DNA of 64,000 nt. Source: Pseudomonadota bacterium (GTDB lineage: Bacteria; Pseudomonadota; Gammaproteobacteria; Steroidobacterales; Steroidobacteraceae). The stretch's first letter is position 1. The number at the start of each line of letters is the position of its first letter. Shown piece by piece: positions 42,114-51,859 of this stretch. The stretch is taken from assembly GCA_023423935.1 (NCBI GenBank), contig JAFAEQ010000043.1, forward strand, positions 62,001 through 126,000, given 5' to 3'. Position numbers and translations under genes: made by a program. The notes below the pieces were generated by a model, which was given only the letters and a program-made list of their open reading frames with translations, made no database searches and was not told the origin of the DNA.

Positions 42114-43442
42114 TCATGTCTTGATCCCTGGTTTGGAAGTCGGCTCCGGCAACCCCTCGAGCTCCAGTTGGCTCTCGGGTTCGCGCAACTGCGGGTCCCG
42201 CGCGAGCTTGTCGATGGGCTCCATGGGCTCGATCTCCTTCTCGGGACGCACGCCGAGTTCAGTGAACTTGCGCGCGCCGGGCAGGACCTGCCGTTCGAGC
42301 GAGCCGACCGCGCTGTTGAACGCATCGACGCTCAGTCCGAGATTGCGCCCTAGCCGACTCAGATGTCCGGTGAACACTGCGAGTCGCTTGTACAGGTCCT
42401 CCGCCAGCGTCCGAATCGTTTCCGCGTTCTGCGCCAGCGCCATCTGCCGCCATCCATACGCAACTGTTTTGAGCAGCGCGACGAAGCTCGAGGGTGTGGC
42501 GATGATGACGTCCTGACGGATCGCATCCTCGAGCAGGTTCGGCTGCTCGGCCAGGGCGGCCGACAGGAATTGATCGCCCGGGATGAAGAGGATCACGAAG
42601 TCGGGGCTGGTCTCGAACTGATTCCAGTAGCTCTTGGCGCCCAGCTGCCGGACCCGCTCCGCGAGGCCCTGCGCATGACGACGCAATGCCACCGCGCGCT
42701 GCTCGTCGGTGGCCGCATCCACCGCTTCGAGATAGGCATCGAGCGGCGTTTTCACATCGACGACGAGATCGCGACCGTCGGGCATGTGCACGACCATGTC
42801 AGGACGCAGATTGCCCTGTTCGGTGCGCACGTGGACCTGCTCGCTGAAATCGCAGTGCTCCACCATGCCCGCAAGCTCGGCGAGTCGCCGTAGCGTCATC
42901 TCGCCCCATTGACCGCGCACTTCCGGTCGGCGCAGGGCATTCACGAGCGTCCGCGTCTCCCGCTGCAGCGCTTGCTGGCCGAGCGTCACCGATTCGATCG
43001 AACTGCGCAGACTGCCGAAGCTTTCCGCGCGTTCTTTTTCGATGCGCAGGATCTGCTGTTCGGTCTTGCTCAGCGCTTCGCGGATCGGTGCAAGCATGGT
43101 TTCGATCGCTTTCTCTCGCTGCGTCAGCGCAGCGACCGCGGTTTGCTGGTGCTGACCCAGGTGCTCGCGCGCGAGCTTGAGAAAGACTTCGCTGTTGGAA
43201 CGCAGCGATGCGCCGGCGACCGCATCGAAGTTGGCCTGCAGACGTTCCATGGCACGTTCGAGCGAGGCCTGGCGCTCGCGTTCGAGCTGCTCCTCGGCCT
43301 TGACCTGCGACCTGAGGACCGCCAGTTCGAGATGCAGCGTCTCGCTTTTCTTACGTGAGGCGAAGGAAACGACGAGCGCGCCGATCAATCCACCGAACAG
43401 CAGACAAATGAGGGCGAGGAACAAGGGAGAAAGTGCAGTCAC
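42114..43442 (-). CDS. rmuC: DNA recombination protein RmuC
   Basis: Membrane-anchored protein of the RmuC family that limits DNA rearrangements at inverted repeats. 442 aa: N-terminal membrane helix (about 6-28), coiled coil (about 35-200), then the nuclease-like RmuC domain with 'VEHCDFSEQVHV', 'RPDMVVHMPDGRDLVVDVKTPLDAYLEA' (quoted in part) and 'GWRQMALAQNAE'. Between ubiG and the NDUFAF6-like gene. Confidence 0.94.
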   Translation of the reverse strand: MTALSPLFLALICLLFGGLIGALVVSFASRKKSETLHLELAVLRSQVKAEEQLERERQASLERAMERLQANFDAVAGASLRSNSEVFLKLAREHLGQHQQTAVAALTQREKAIETMLAPIREALSKTEQQILRIEKERAESFGSLRSSIESVTLGQQALQRETRTLVNALRRPEVRGQWGEMTLRRLAELAGMVEHCDFSEQVHVRTEQGNLRPDMVVHMPDGRDLVVDVKTPLDAYLEAVDAATDEQRAVALRRHAQGLAERVRQLGAKSYWNQFETSPDFVILFIPGDQFLSAALAEQPNLLEDAIRQDVIIATPSSFVALLKTVAYGWRQMALAQNAETIRTLAEDLYKRLAVFTGHLSRLGRNLGLSVDAFNSAVGSLERQVLPGARKFTELGVRPEKEIEPMEPIDKLARDPQLREPESQLELEGLPEPTSKPGIKT

Positions 43443-43452
43443 GTCGAGTCCG

Positions 43453-44163
43453 TCAGGCGGCGCGTTGGAGATGCATCATGTAGTTGACGCTCACATCGGA
43501 GCTGAGGCTTGCGACACCGCGTAACGGGTCGTAGGCAAGCCCGCGCAGATCGAGCATCTCCAGCTGGGCTTCGCGAGCCCACCGTGCGAGTTCCGAAGGG
43601 CGGATGAAGCGCGAGTAGGTGTGGGTGCCACGCTCGAGCAGATTCAGCACGTACTCAGCGCCGACGATCGCGAAGAGCCAGGATTTGAGATTGCGGTTCA
43701 ATGTCGAGAGCACGACGTGACCGCCTGGCTTTACGAGCGCATGCAGTGCACGAAGTACGCTGGTCGGATCGGGAACGTGCTCGAGCATTTCCAGACAGGC
43801 GACCACGTCGTACGACCCCGGTTCCTGGGCAGCATGTTCTTCGGCGCTTTGTTTCAGATAGCGGACCGCGAGAGCGGATTCGAGCGCGTGCAGCTCAGCT
43901 ACTTCGATCGTCGAGGCGCCGAGATCGATGCCCGTGACGTTGGCCCCGCGACGGCATAGCGCTTCGCTCAGCAGTCCGCCGCCGCAGCCGACGTCGAGCA
44001 CGCGCTTGCCCGCAAGAGCGCCCACGCGCATCTCGATATAGGAGAGCCGCACGGGATTGAGCACGTGCAAGGGGCGAAACGCGCCGTTGGGATCCCACCA
44101 GCGTTGAGCGGTGGATTCGAAGCGTGCGATCTCGGCAGGATCGTGATTCACAGCGACAGTCAT
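43453..44163 (-). CDS. ubiG: bifunctional 3-demethylubiquinone O-methyltransferase / 2-polyprenyl-6-hydroxyphenol methylase
   Basis: Carries out both O-methylations in ubiquinone synthesis. 236 aa. SAM-binding motif I 'VLDVGCGGGLLSEAL' at about 55-69, 'FDVVACLEMLEHV'-like segment (here YDVVACLEMLEHVPDP), and the UbiG-specific 'THTYSRFIRPSELARW'. Nine nt after mtaD, so one operon with it, as in Pseudomonas. Supplies the quinone used by the complex I genes at the start of the window. Confidence 0.96.
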   Translation of the reverse strand: MTVAVNHDPAEIARFESTAQRWWDPNGAFRPLHVLNPVRLSYIEMRVGALAGKRVLDVGCGGGLLSEALCRRGANVTGIDLGASTIEVAELHALESALAVRYLKQSAEEHAAQEPGSYDVVACLEMLEHVPDPTSVLRALHALVKPGGHVVLSTLNRNLKSWLFAIVGAEYVLNLLERGTHTYSRFIRPSELARWAREAQLEMLDLRGLAYDPLRGVASLSSDVSVNYMMHLQRAA

Positions 44164-44172
44164 GAGGTCTCC

Positions 44173-45492
44173 TTAAACACGGCTCGCGGCGATGCGCTCC
44201 TGCCAGCGTTGAGCCCGGGCGAGAACGTCGTCGAGTTCGATGTGGACGGGCCTTCCGGCCGCAACCAGCTGGCGTCCGGCGACCCACACGTCGCTGACCT
44301 GATCGCGCGATACGGAATACACGATGTGCACGGCCGGGTCGTAGACGGGCTGAGTGTGAGCTCGGGCCAGATCGATGCAACACAGATCCGCCGATTTGCC
44401 AGGCTGCAGCGATCCGATCTCCTCGGTCAGTCCGAGTGCACCGGCACCTCCCAGCGTTGCCGCGCGCAGCCATTCGTGCGCGTTCATCGCACTGTGGGCT
44501 TCGATGCGACGTCCAGCGCCAGCGGCGAGGAGGGCGGCCGTCCGCATCTCATCGAGCAGACTCAAATCGTTGTTGCTCGCTGCGCCGTCCGTTCCCAATG
44601 CTATGTTCATGCCGCGCGCATGCATGCTGCCGATCGGACTGACGCCGTTGCCGAGCTTGAGATTCGACTGCGGACAATGAATCACATGGATGCCCGCGCG
44701 AGCTGCAAGGTCGAGCTCCTCTTCCTCTACATGGACGAAATGCACGGCGCCGAGTAGCGGAGAGATCAGGCCGATCCGCTCCAGGCGGGCGATCGTGCGT
44801 TCACTGGCCGAAGCGGCGTCGCTGCGACTTTCATTCACATGAAGAGTGACGGGCAGTTCGAGCTCATCGGCGGCGCGACGCACTCGCATCAGGGTCTCGT
44901 CGCTGATCTCGGCTGGATTCGCGGGTGCGAAGGCAGTGGTGATCAACGGGTCGGCGCGATAGTCGTCGTGCAACTGCAGACCTTTCTCGAAGCACTCATC
45001 CGCCGAGCCGGACCAGAGGGTAGGGGTGTCCATGACCGGCAATCCCACGCATGCGCGGATACGCAGCGAGGAGGCCGTCTGTGCCACCACTTCAGGAAAC
45101 AGGTGCACGTCGGCGAAACAGGTGGTGCCGCTCGTCAGCATGTCCGCGATCGCAAGCTCGGTGCCATCGCGCACGTACTCGGCGTCCATCCAGCGTTGTT
45201 CGAGCGGCCCGATCTGCACTGTCAGCCACTGACCGAGCGAGCTGCTTTCCGCAGCTCCGCGCAGAAGCGCCATGGCTGCGTGGGTGTGAGCATTGACGAG
45301 ACCGGGAAGGACGACGTGCGAGGGACGGTCGATCCGCTCACGGGCCGTGAAACGCAGCAAAGCCTCCTGTTCCGGTTCGATCGCAACGATCCGTCCCTGT
45401 CGAACGGCGATCGCGTGGCGTTCGAGCACCCGTCCGGACGGCTCGATCGGAATGACCCAGCGCGCCGTGATCAGCGTATCGACGTGTTCCAT
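44173..45492 (-). CDS. mtaD: 5'-methylthioadenosine/S-adenosylhomocysteine deaminase (TRZ/ATZ family hydrolase)
   Basis: Amidohydrolase acting on adenosine-type nucleosides. 439 aa from ATG 45492; the much longer open frame to 46902 is an antisense shadow of gyrA. Metal ligands His69 and His71 (NAHTHAAM), a later His in 'TLHVNESRSD', and 'LGTDGAASNNDLSLLDEM' are visible. Next to ubiG, whose SAM-dependent reaction yields S-adenosylhomocysteine, so recycling is a sensible role. Confidence 0.93.
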   Translation of the reverse strand: MEHVDTLITARWVIPIEPSGRVLERHAIAVRQGRIVAIEPEQEALLRFTARERIDRPSHVVLPGLVNAHTHAAMALLRGAAESSSLGQWLTVQIGPLEQRWMDAEYVRDGTELAIADMLTSGTTCFADVHLFPEVVAQTASSLRIRACVGLPVMDTPTLWSGSADECFEKGLQLHDDYRADPLITTAFAPANPAEISDETLMRVRRAADELELPVTLHVNESRSDAASASERTIARLERIGLISPLLGAVHFVHVEEEELDLAARAGIHVIHCPQSNLKLGNGVSPIGSMHARGMNIALGTDGAASNNDLSLLDEMRTAALLAAGAGRRIEAHSAMNAHEWLRAATLGGAGALGLTEEIGSLQPGKSADLCCIDLARAHTQPVYDPAVHIVYSVSRDQVSDVWVAGRQLVAAGRPVHIELDDVLARAQRWQERIAASRV

Positions 45493-45549
45493 GCAGTGAG
45501 GATTTGCCCGGGAAAATACGCGGCGCTCGATTGCCCGCAACAGGCCGCG

Positions 45550-45555
45550 AGTATA
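45550..45555 (-). promoter_or_regulatory. -10 element of the mtaD-ubiG promoter
   Basis: The minus strand reads TATACT here, about 58 nt before the mtaD ATG. No good -35. It lies in the 273-bp divergent region mtaD/gyrA, in which I see no convincing gyrA promoter. Confidence 0.35.
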
Positions 45556-45765
45556 GCTGGCAAAGGGTCGCAGCAGTTCGGCCGAAACGCGCCGCTGTGG
45601 TACCATTCGGCACTTTATTACCCCGGGTTTGAGCTGCGGTTTCGCCTTCGCGAAAGCACGGCTGCGCGGGACTAGAAAACGTACCGTCGGGGGATTCGAG
45701 GGCACCGGCTCACAGGAGCGTCGACCCGCGGATTCACCGGCCGAACACGAGTCGAACCCTACAAG

Positions 45766-48336
45766 ATGGCTGAAATCGCGCGCGAAATATTGCACGTCAA
45801 TCTCGAAGACGAGATGCGCAAGTCGTATCTCGACTATGCGATGAGCGTCATCGTTGGGCGTGCGCTCCCCGATGTACGCGACGGGCTGAAGCCGGTGCAT
45901 CGGCGCATCCTGTTTGCCATGCACGAAAGCAATAACGTGCAATCGCGGCCTTACGTGAAGTGCGCGCGCGTCGTCGGTGACGTGCTGGGTAAATACCATC
46001 CGCACGGTGATACCTCGGCGTACGACGCGCTCGTGCGCATGGCCCAGAGCTTCTCGATGCGCTATGCGCTCGTGGACGGGCAGGGCAACTTCGGCTCGAT
46101 CGACGGCGATGCGCCGGCCGCATATCGATACACCGAATGCCGCATGACCTCGCTTTCCTCCGAGCTGCTCGCCGACATCGATCGCGAGACGGTGGATTTC
46201 GTCGACAACTACGACGGCAAGGAACAGGAGCCGACGGTTCTTCCGACGCGCGTTCCGAACCTGCTGATCAACGGCTCGTCGGGCATCGCGGTCGGCATGG
46301 CGACGAACATTCCGCCCCACAATCTGGGCGAAGTGGTGAGCGCCTGCATCGCCTTGATCGAAGATCCCGAGCTGTCCATTGCGGGCTTGATGCAGCACAT
46401 CCCGGGACCGGATTTCCCGACCGGCGGCATCATCAACGGCTCGCGCGAGATCGTGAACGCGTATGTCGGCGGCCGCGGTCGCATCTACGTCCGCGCACGC
46501 ACCGAAATCGAGGAAGACGAGCGGGGTCGCCAGGCGATCATCGTCACCGAGCTGCCGTTCCAGGTGAACAAGGCCCGACTGATCGAGCGTATCGCAGAGC
46601 TCGTGCGCGAGAAGGTCATCGATGGCATCGCGGGCGATGGCCTGCGCGATGAGTCGGACAAGGACGGCATGCGCATCGTGATCGAGCTGAAGCGCGGCGA
46701 AGTCGCCGATGTGCTGCTGAACAATCTCTACAAGCACACGCCGCTCGAATCCGTCTTCGGCATCAACATGGTCGCCCTGCAGGATGGCCAGCCGAAGCTG
46801 TTCAATCTCAAGGAGATGCTGGAGGCCTTCCTTCGTCATCGCCGCGAAGTCGTCACTCGTCGGACGATCTTCGATCTGCGCAAGGCTCGCGAGCGCGCCC
46901 ATATCCTCGAAGGCCAGGCCGTCGCATTGGCCAACATCGACGAAGTGATTGCCACGATCAAAGCCTCGCCCACACCTGCCGAAGCAAAGGTCGCCCTGAT
47001 GGGGCGGGTGTGGCCATCAGGCTCGGTTCCGCAGATGCTCGAGCGCGCGGGCCAGGTCGTGACGCGTCCCACAGGACTGTCTGAACAGTTCGGGCTCGTC
47101 GAGGGTGGCTACCGGCTTTCAGATGTCCAGGCACAGGCGATTCTCGATCTGCGTCTGCATCGTCTCACGGGCCTGGAGCAGGACAAGATCTGGGCCGAGT
47201 TCCAGGAGCTGCTCGCACAGATCAAGGATCTCGAAGACATCCTCGCGCGGCCGGAGCGGCTGCTCGCCGTCATCCGGGCCGAGCTCGAAGAGATTCGCGC
47301 GAAGTACGGCGACAAGCGTCGTACCGAGATCAATCAGGATCATTCGGATCTGACGATCGAGGATTTGATCGAGCAGCAGGACGTCGTCGTGACGCTCTCG
47401 CACGGCGGCTATGCGAAGGCGCAACCGGTCACGGCCTATCAGGCGCAGCGTCGCGGCGGTCGCGGCAAGGCGGCGACGGCGGTGAAGGACGAAGACTTCG
47501 TCGACAAGCTGTTCGTCGCCAACACGCACGATACCCTTCTGTGCTTCTCCAGCACCGGCAAGATGTATTGGCTGCGCGTCTATCAGCTGCCTCAGGCGAG
47601 CCGCGGCTCGCGCGGTAAGCCGATCGTAAATCTGCTGCCGCTGCAGGAAGGCGAGCGCATCAACGCGGTGCTGCCCATCCATGAGTTCGAAGAGAACAAG
47701 TTCGTGTTCATGGTCACGGCCAACGGCACGGTGAAGAAGACCTCGCTCGAAGCGTTCTCGCGTCCGCGTCAGGCCGGCATCATCGCGATCGAGCTGGATC
47801 AGGGCGATCGGCTGGTTGGGGTCGATATCACCGATGGCAGGAAGGACGTCATCCTGTGCTCCAGCAGCGGCAAGGCGATCCGCTTCAAGGAAGACGACGT
47901 ACGCCCGATGGGACGCAATGCGGCGGGCGTGCGCGGCATTCGCCTTCCCGAAGGCGAGGAAGTCATTTCCCTCATCACGCTCGAGAACGAAGGCACGGTG
48001 CTGGTCGCGTCCGAGAACGGCTACGGCAAACGTACGCCGATCGAGGACTTCCCGGTGCACGGACGTGGCGGTCAGGGCGTCATTGCGCTGCAGATCAGCG
48101 AGCGCAACGGCCGCATGGTCGGTGCGTTGCTCGTCAGGCCCGACGATGAAGTCATGCTGATCAGCTCGAACGGTACGCTGGTGAGAACACCGGTCAGCGA
48201 AATTTCCGAGCAGGGTCGCAACACACAGGGCGTTCGACTCATTCGTCTGGATGACGGCGATCGTCTCGTTGGCCTCGAGCGCATCATTGCCGAAGGCGGT
48301 GACGGCGAAGAGGGCGGCGAGTCCGCGGACGCCTGA
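45766..48336 (+). CDS. gyrA: DNA gyrase subunit A
   Basis: Breakage-reunion subunit of gyrase. 856 aa. Catalytic Tyr122 (RYTE). The quinolone-determining region reads GDTSAYD: Thr83, Ser84, Asp87. Thr83 is the normal residue in several gammaproteobacteria and is not by itself evidence of resistance. C-terminal beta-pinwheel has the GyrA box QRRGGRG near residue 564. An acidic Gly/Glu tail ends the protein. serC follows after 36 nt. Confidence 0.97.
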   Translation: MAEIAREILHVNLEDEMRKSYLDYAMSVIVGRALPDVRDGLKPVHRRILFAMHESNNVQSRPYVKCARVVGDVLGKYHPHGDTSAYDALVRMAQSFSMRYALVDGQGNFGSIDGDAPAAYRYTECRMTSLSSELLADIDRETVDFVDNYDGKEQEPTVLPTRVPNLLINGSSGIAVGMATNIPPHNLGEVVSACIALIEDPELSIAGLMQHIPGPDFPTGGIINGSREIVNAYVGGRGRIYVRARTEIEEDERGRQAIIVTELPFQVNKARLIERIAELVREKVIDGIAGDGLRDESDKDGMRIVIELKRGEVADVLLNNLYKHTPLESVFGINMVALQDGQPKLFNLKEMLEAFLRHRREVVTRRTIFDLRKARERAHILEGQAVALANIDEVIATIKASPTPAEAKVALMGRVWPSGSVPQMLERAGQVVTRPTGLSEQFGLVEGGYRLSDVQAQAILDLRLHRLTGLEQDKIWAEFQELLAQIKDLEDILARPERLLAVIRAELEEIRAKYGDKRRTEINQDHSDLTIEDLIEQQDVVVTLSHGGYAKAQPVTAYQAQRRGGRGKAATAVKDEDFVDKLFVANTHDTLLCFSSTGKMYWLRVYQLPQASRGSRGKPIVNLLPLQEGERINAVLPIHEFEENKFVFMVTANGTVKKTSLEAFSRPRQAGIIAIELDQGDRLVGVDITDGRKDVILCSSSGKAIRFKEDDVRPMGRNAAGVRGIRLPEGEEVISLITLENEGTVLVASENGYGKRTPIEDFPVHGRGGQGVIALQISERNGRMVGALLVRPDDEVMLISSNGTLVRTPVSEISEQGRNTQGVRLIRLDDGDRLVGLERIIAEGGDGEEGGESADA

Positions 48337-48372
48337 TCGTCATCACGTTTCATTTCATACAGGCTTCATCCC

Positions 48373-49449
48373 ATGCGCGTTTACAACTTCAGCCCCGGTC
48401 CGGCCGTTCTGCCCCTCGAAGTTCTCGAGCAGGCACGCGAGGAGTTGCTCGATTGGCGCGGCACGGGCATGTCGGTGATGGAGATGAGCCATCGCGGCAA
48501 GGCGTTCATTTCGATCGCTGAGCAGGCCGAGGCCGATCTTCGTGAACTGCTCGCCATTCCAGCCAACTACAAAGTCCTGTTCCTGCAGGGCGGCGCAACG
48601 GCGCAGTTTGCGGGGATTCCCTTGAATCTGACCGGCCCGGACAGCGTCGTCGACTACGTGAACACGGGTGCCTGGTCCAAGAAGGCGATCGGCGAAGCGA
48701 AGCACTATTGCAAGGTGAACGTGGCGGCGGACGCGGGCGAGCCGTACTGCTCGATTCCTGCCATCGATGGCTGGAAGCGCACGCCGGATGCGGCCTATCT
48801 GCATTACACGCCGAACGAAACGATCGGCGGCGTCGAGTTTCATTTCGTACCCGATACCGGCGGCGTGCCGCTGGTGGCCGATATGTCTTCGACGATTCTG
48901 TCGCGGCCGATCGACGTGTCGAAGTTCGGCATCATCTATGCCGGCGCCCAGAAAAACATCGGACCAGCAGGTCTTACGCTCGTGATCGTGCGCGACGATC
49001 TGCTGGGCAAGGCGCGTCCTGCGACGCCGGCGTTCATGGATTTCGCCGCGATGGCGAAAGAGGGCTCGATGCTGAATACGCCGCCCACCTATGCCTGGTA
49101 TATGGCCGGGCTCGTCTTCCAATGGTTGAAGCGTAAAGGCGGATTGAAAGGCATGGGCGAGATCAACAAGGCCAAGGCCGAGTTGCTTTACAGCACCATC
49201 GACAGCTCGGGGTTCTATAAGAATCCGGTCGCCAAGGACGCACGCTCGTGGATGAACGTGCCGTTCACGCTCGCCAAGCCGGAGCTGGACAAGACGTTCA
49301 TCGCCGAAGCCAAAGAAGCTGGACTCGTGACCCTCGAAGGTCACCGCTCCGTCGGCGGCATGCGAGCCAGCCTCTACAACGCAATGCCGATGGAAGGCGT
49401 GAAGGCGCTCGTCGATTTCATGAAGCATTTCGCGAGCAAGCACGGATGA
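48373..49449 (+). CDS. serC: phosphoserine aminotransferase
   Basis: PLP enzyme for serine and pyridoxine synthesis. 358 aa, starting MRVYNFSPGPAVLP as usual. PLP-binding Lys194 in GAQKNIGPAG. The gyrA-serC order is conserved in Pseudomonas. Its stop overlaps the serA start (ATGA). Confidence 0.97.
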   Translation: MRVYNFSPGPAVLPLEVLEQAREELLDWRGTGMSVMEMSHRGKAFISIAEQAEADLRELLAIPANYKVLFLQGGATAQFAGIPLNLTGPDSVVDYVNTGAWSKKAIGEAKHYCKVNVAADAGEPYCSIPAIDGWKRTPDAAYLHYTPNETIGGVEFHFVPDTGGVPLVADMSSTILSRPIDVSKFGIIYAGAQKNIGPAGLTLVIVRDDLLGKARPATPAFMDFAAMAKEGSMLNTPPTYAWYMAGLVFQWLKRKGGLKGMGEINKAKAELLYSTIDSSGFYKNPVAKDARSWMNVPFTLAKPELDKTFIAEAKEAGLVTLEGHRSVGGMRASLYNAMPMEGVKALVDFMKHFASKHG

Positions 49450-50615
49450 GCTTCAAGATCCTCACGCTGAACAACATCTCGGTGCGAGGTCTCGAACGCC
49501 TGCCGCGTGATCGCTACGAGGTCGCCTCCGAGATCGGTAACCCGGATGCCGTGCTCGTGCGATCCGCACTCATGCACGACATGACGTTGCCGGCGAGCGT
49601 GAAGGCGATCGGTCGGGCAGGGGCTGGCACGAACAACATCCCGGTTGCGAAGTATTCGAAGCTCGGCATACCGGTGTTCAACGCGCCGGGCGCGAATGCC
49701 AACGCGGTCAAGGAACTGGTCATCGCGGGCATGTTCCTGGCTGCCCGCAACATCTGCCAGGCGTGGGAATACGTGCGCGGGCTCAAAGGCTCGGATCATG
49801 AGCTCGAAGAGCTGGTCGAGAAGGGTAAGAAGAAGTACGTCGGCTACGAACTGCCGGGACGCACGCTGGGTGTCGTCGGGCTCGGCGCCATCGGCGTCGA
49901 GGTCGCGAACACGGCACACGCGCTAGGCATGAAAGTGCTGGGTTTCGATCCCCAGATCACCGTGCAGCGCGCGTGGCAATTGTCATCAGGCGTGGAGCAG
50001 GCCCTCTCGCTCGACGATCTGTTTTCGCGCTGCGACATGATCACCGTGCATGTGCCGCTTCTGGATGCGACGCGAGGCCTGGTCAATGCGAGCCGCCTGC
50101 GCTTGATGAAATCCGCTGGCGTCATTTTGAATTTCGCGCGAGCGGGCATCGTCGATGAAGCAGCGGTGATCGAGGCGCTCGACAGCGGCAAGCTCGGTGC
50201 CTACATCTGCGATTTTCCAAGCGCGAAGATCAAGGAGCATTCGAAGGTGGTGGCGCTTCCTCATCTTGGGGCCTCCACGGAAGAAGCCGAAGAGAACTGC
50301 GCGATCATGGTGGCGGAGACCCTGCGCGACTTTCTCGAGAACGGCAACGTCCGGCACAGCGTGAATTTTCCGGAAGCGATATTGCCGCGCACTGCGGGCG
50401 CGACGCGTATCGCCATTGCCAACGAGAATGTTCCGAACATGGTCGGTCAGATCTCCACTGCATTGGCAGCGGACAAGCTGAACATCGCGGATCTATTGAA
50501 CAAGTCGCGCGGCGATCTCGCCTATACGTTGATCGATGTCGACGGCCCCGTGCCGGAACAGACGATTCAGCGATTGAACGAGATCGAAGGCGTGCTCAGC
50601 GTGCGCAAGGTGTGA
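49446..50615 (+). CDS. serA: D-3-phosphoglycerate dehydrogenase, short form
   Basis: First enzyme of serine synthesis. 389 aa from ATG 49446, overlapping serC by 4 nt; the open frame extends upstream only through serC. Rossmann motif 'GVVGLGAIGVEVAN' at about 139-152, catalytic region 'NFARAGIVDEAAV', His in 'LPHLGASTEEAEEN', and a C-terminal ACT domain from about 315. Short bacterial type. Coupling to serC joins two consecutive steps of one pathway. Confidence 0.95.
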   Translation: MSFKILTLNNISVRGLERLPRDRYEVASEIGNPDAVLVRSALMHDMTLPASVKAIGRAGAGTNNIPVAKYSKLGIPVFNAPGANANAVKELVIAGMFLAARNICQAWEYVRGLKGSDHELEELVEKGKKKYVGYELPGRTLGVVGLGAIGVEVANTAHALGMKVLGFDPQITVQRAWQLSSGVEQALSLDDLFSRCDMITVHVPLLDATRGLVNASRLRLMKSAGVILNFARAGIVDEAAVIEALDSGKLGAYICDFPSAKIKEHSKVVALPHLGASTEEAEENCAIMVAETLRDFLENGNVRHSVNFPEAILPRTAGATRIAIANENVPNMVGQISTALAADKLNIADLLNKSRGDLAYTLIDVDGPVPEQTIQRLNEIEGVLSVRKV

Positions 50616-51760
50616 TGGTGGCGAAGGCATCGAAGAAAAAGAAGGCAACGAAGCCGGCGAGTGCGGAGAAGCCCGCGGGCGGACTGCAGTCGCTGCGTGA
50701 TCGCATCGACACGGTCGACGAGCAGATTCATGCACTCCTGAACGAGCGCGCACGCATCGCGCAGGAAGTCGGTGCATCGAAGGCGGCGCAGGGCGTGCAT
50801 ACGGCTGATTTCTATCGACCGGAGCGCGAGGCCCAGGTTCTTCGCAAAGCGATCGAACGCAATCAGGGGCCGCTTCGCAACGAAGAAATCGTGCGATTGT
50901 TTCGCGAGATCATGTCCGCGTGCCTGGCTCAGGAGGAACCGCTCAAAGTGGCATTTCTCGGTCCCGAAGGCACCTTCTCGCAGCAGGCGGTGCTGAAGCA
51001 TTTCGGTCACTCGGTACGCGCGCTGCCGATGGGCGAGATTCGCGAGGTCTTCGAGGAAGTGCAGGCAGGCCATGCCGACTTCGGCGTAGTGCCCATCGAG
51101 AACTCGACCGAGGGCACCGTGAACAACACCCTCGACATGTTCCTGATTTCGCCGCTCAAGATCTGCGGCGAGGTGGAACTGCGCATCCATCAACATCTGA
51201 TGGGCAGGATGACCGGGCTGCCCAGCATCCGACGCATCTGTTCTCACCAGCAGTCGCTGGCGCAATGCCGTCAATGGCTCGATGAGCATCTGCCGGGCAT
51301 CGAGCGCATCGCTGCAAGCAGCAATGCCGAAGCGGCGCGACGCGCTCGCGATGAGGAGGGCACAGCTGCCATCGCGGGTCAGACCGCGGCTGAGGTCTAC
51401 GGCCTCAATCTCATTGCCCACGATATCGAGGACCGGCCCGATAACACCACGCGCTTTCTGGTCATTGGCCGCAAGCTGTTCAATCCGAGCGGCAACGACA
51501 AGACGACCTTGTTGTTCTCTGCGGGCGATACCCAATCGCCCGGCACACTGCATCGGCTGCTCACGCCGCTGGCGCGCAACAACATCAGCATGACCCGCAT
51601 CGAGTCACGTCCTTCGCGTAAGCACAAATGGGACTACGTGTTCTTCATCGACGTGCAGGGCCACGCAAGCGAGCCGCCGCTCAAACAGGCCCTCGATGCA
51701 CTCAAGAAGGAAGCTTCGCTCTTCAGAGTGCTGGGATCCTATCCGTGCGCTGTCCTATAG
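50615..51760 (+). CDS. pheA: bifunctional chorismate mutase/prephenate dehydratase (P-protein)
   Basis: Converts chorismate to phenylpyruvate. 381 aa from ATG 50615, which shares the A of the serA stop (TGATG); GTG 50612 is an alternative. Lys-rich leader (1-20), AroQ-type chorismate mutase (about 25-105), prephenate dehydratase ('VAFLGPEGTFSQQAVLKHFG', 'NSTEGTVNNTLD', 'DNTTRFLVIG'), and an ACT domain with the Phe-binding 'ESRPSRKHKWDYVFFID'. Confidence 0.96.
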   Translation: MVAKASKKKKATKPASAEKPAGGLQSLRDRIDTVDEQIHALLNERARIAQEVGASKAAQGVHTADFYRPEREAQVLRKAIERNQGPLRNEEIVRLFREIMSACLAQEEPLKVAFLGPEGTFSQQAVLKHFGHSVRALPMGEIREVFEEVQAGHADFGVVPIENSTEGTVNNTLDMFLISPLKICGEVELRIHQHLMGRMTGLPSIRRICSHQQSLAQCRQWLDEHLPGIERIAASSNAEAARRARDEEGTAAIAGQTAAEVYGLNLIAHDIEDRPDNTTRFLVIGRKLFNPSGNDKTTLLFSAGDTQSPGTLHRLLTPLARNNISMTRIESRPSRKHKWDYVFFIDVQGHASEPPLKQALDALKKEASLFRVLGSYPCAVL

Positions 51761-51773
51761 CGGGCCGACGAGT

Positions 51774-51848
51774 CGCTGGTCACTAGTCTGCCAGCGAGAT
51801 GTTCAATTCCTTGTCCGGCTAGCAGACTAGCTGTCTAGCCCAACCAGC
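51774..51848. repeat. paired word array (CTAGTCTGC type) between pheA and hisC
   Basis: Left arm 51774-51796 (GCTGGT ... TAGTCTGCCAGC) and right arm 51817-51848 (GCTAGCAGACTAGCTGTCTAGCCCAACCAGC-type words) are imperfectly complementary. The right arm repeats CTAG three times. Confidence 0.7.
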
Positions 51849-51859
51849 TACATTCTCAT

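Noticed and set aside
45979..46032. Quinolone resistance from Thr83 in GyrA
   Set aside because: Thr at this position is wild type in several gammaproteobacteria and Asp87 is intact; no resistance claim is justified.
45493..46902. N-terminal extension of the mtaD frame to 909 codons
   Set aside because: The added part is antisense to gyrA and lacks family similarity; MtaD starts naturally at 45492.
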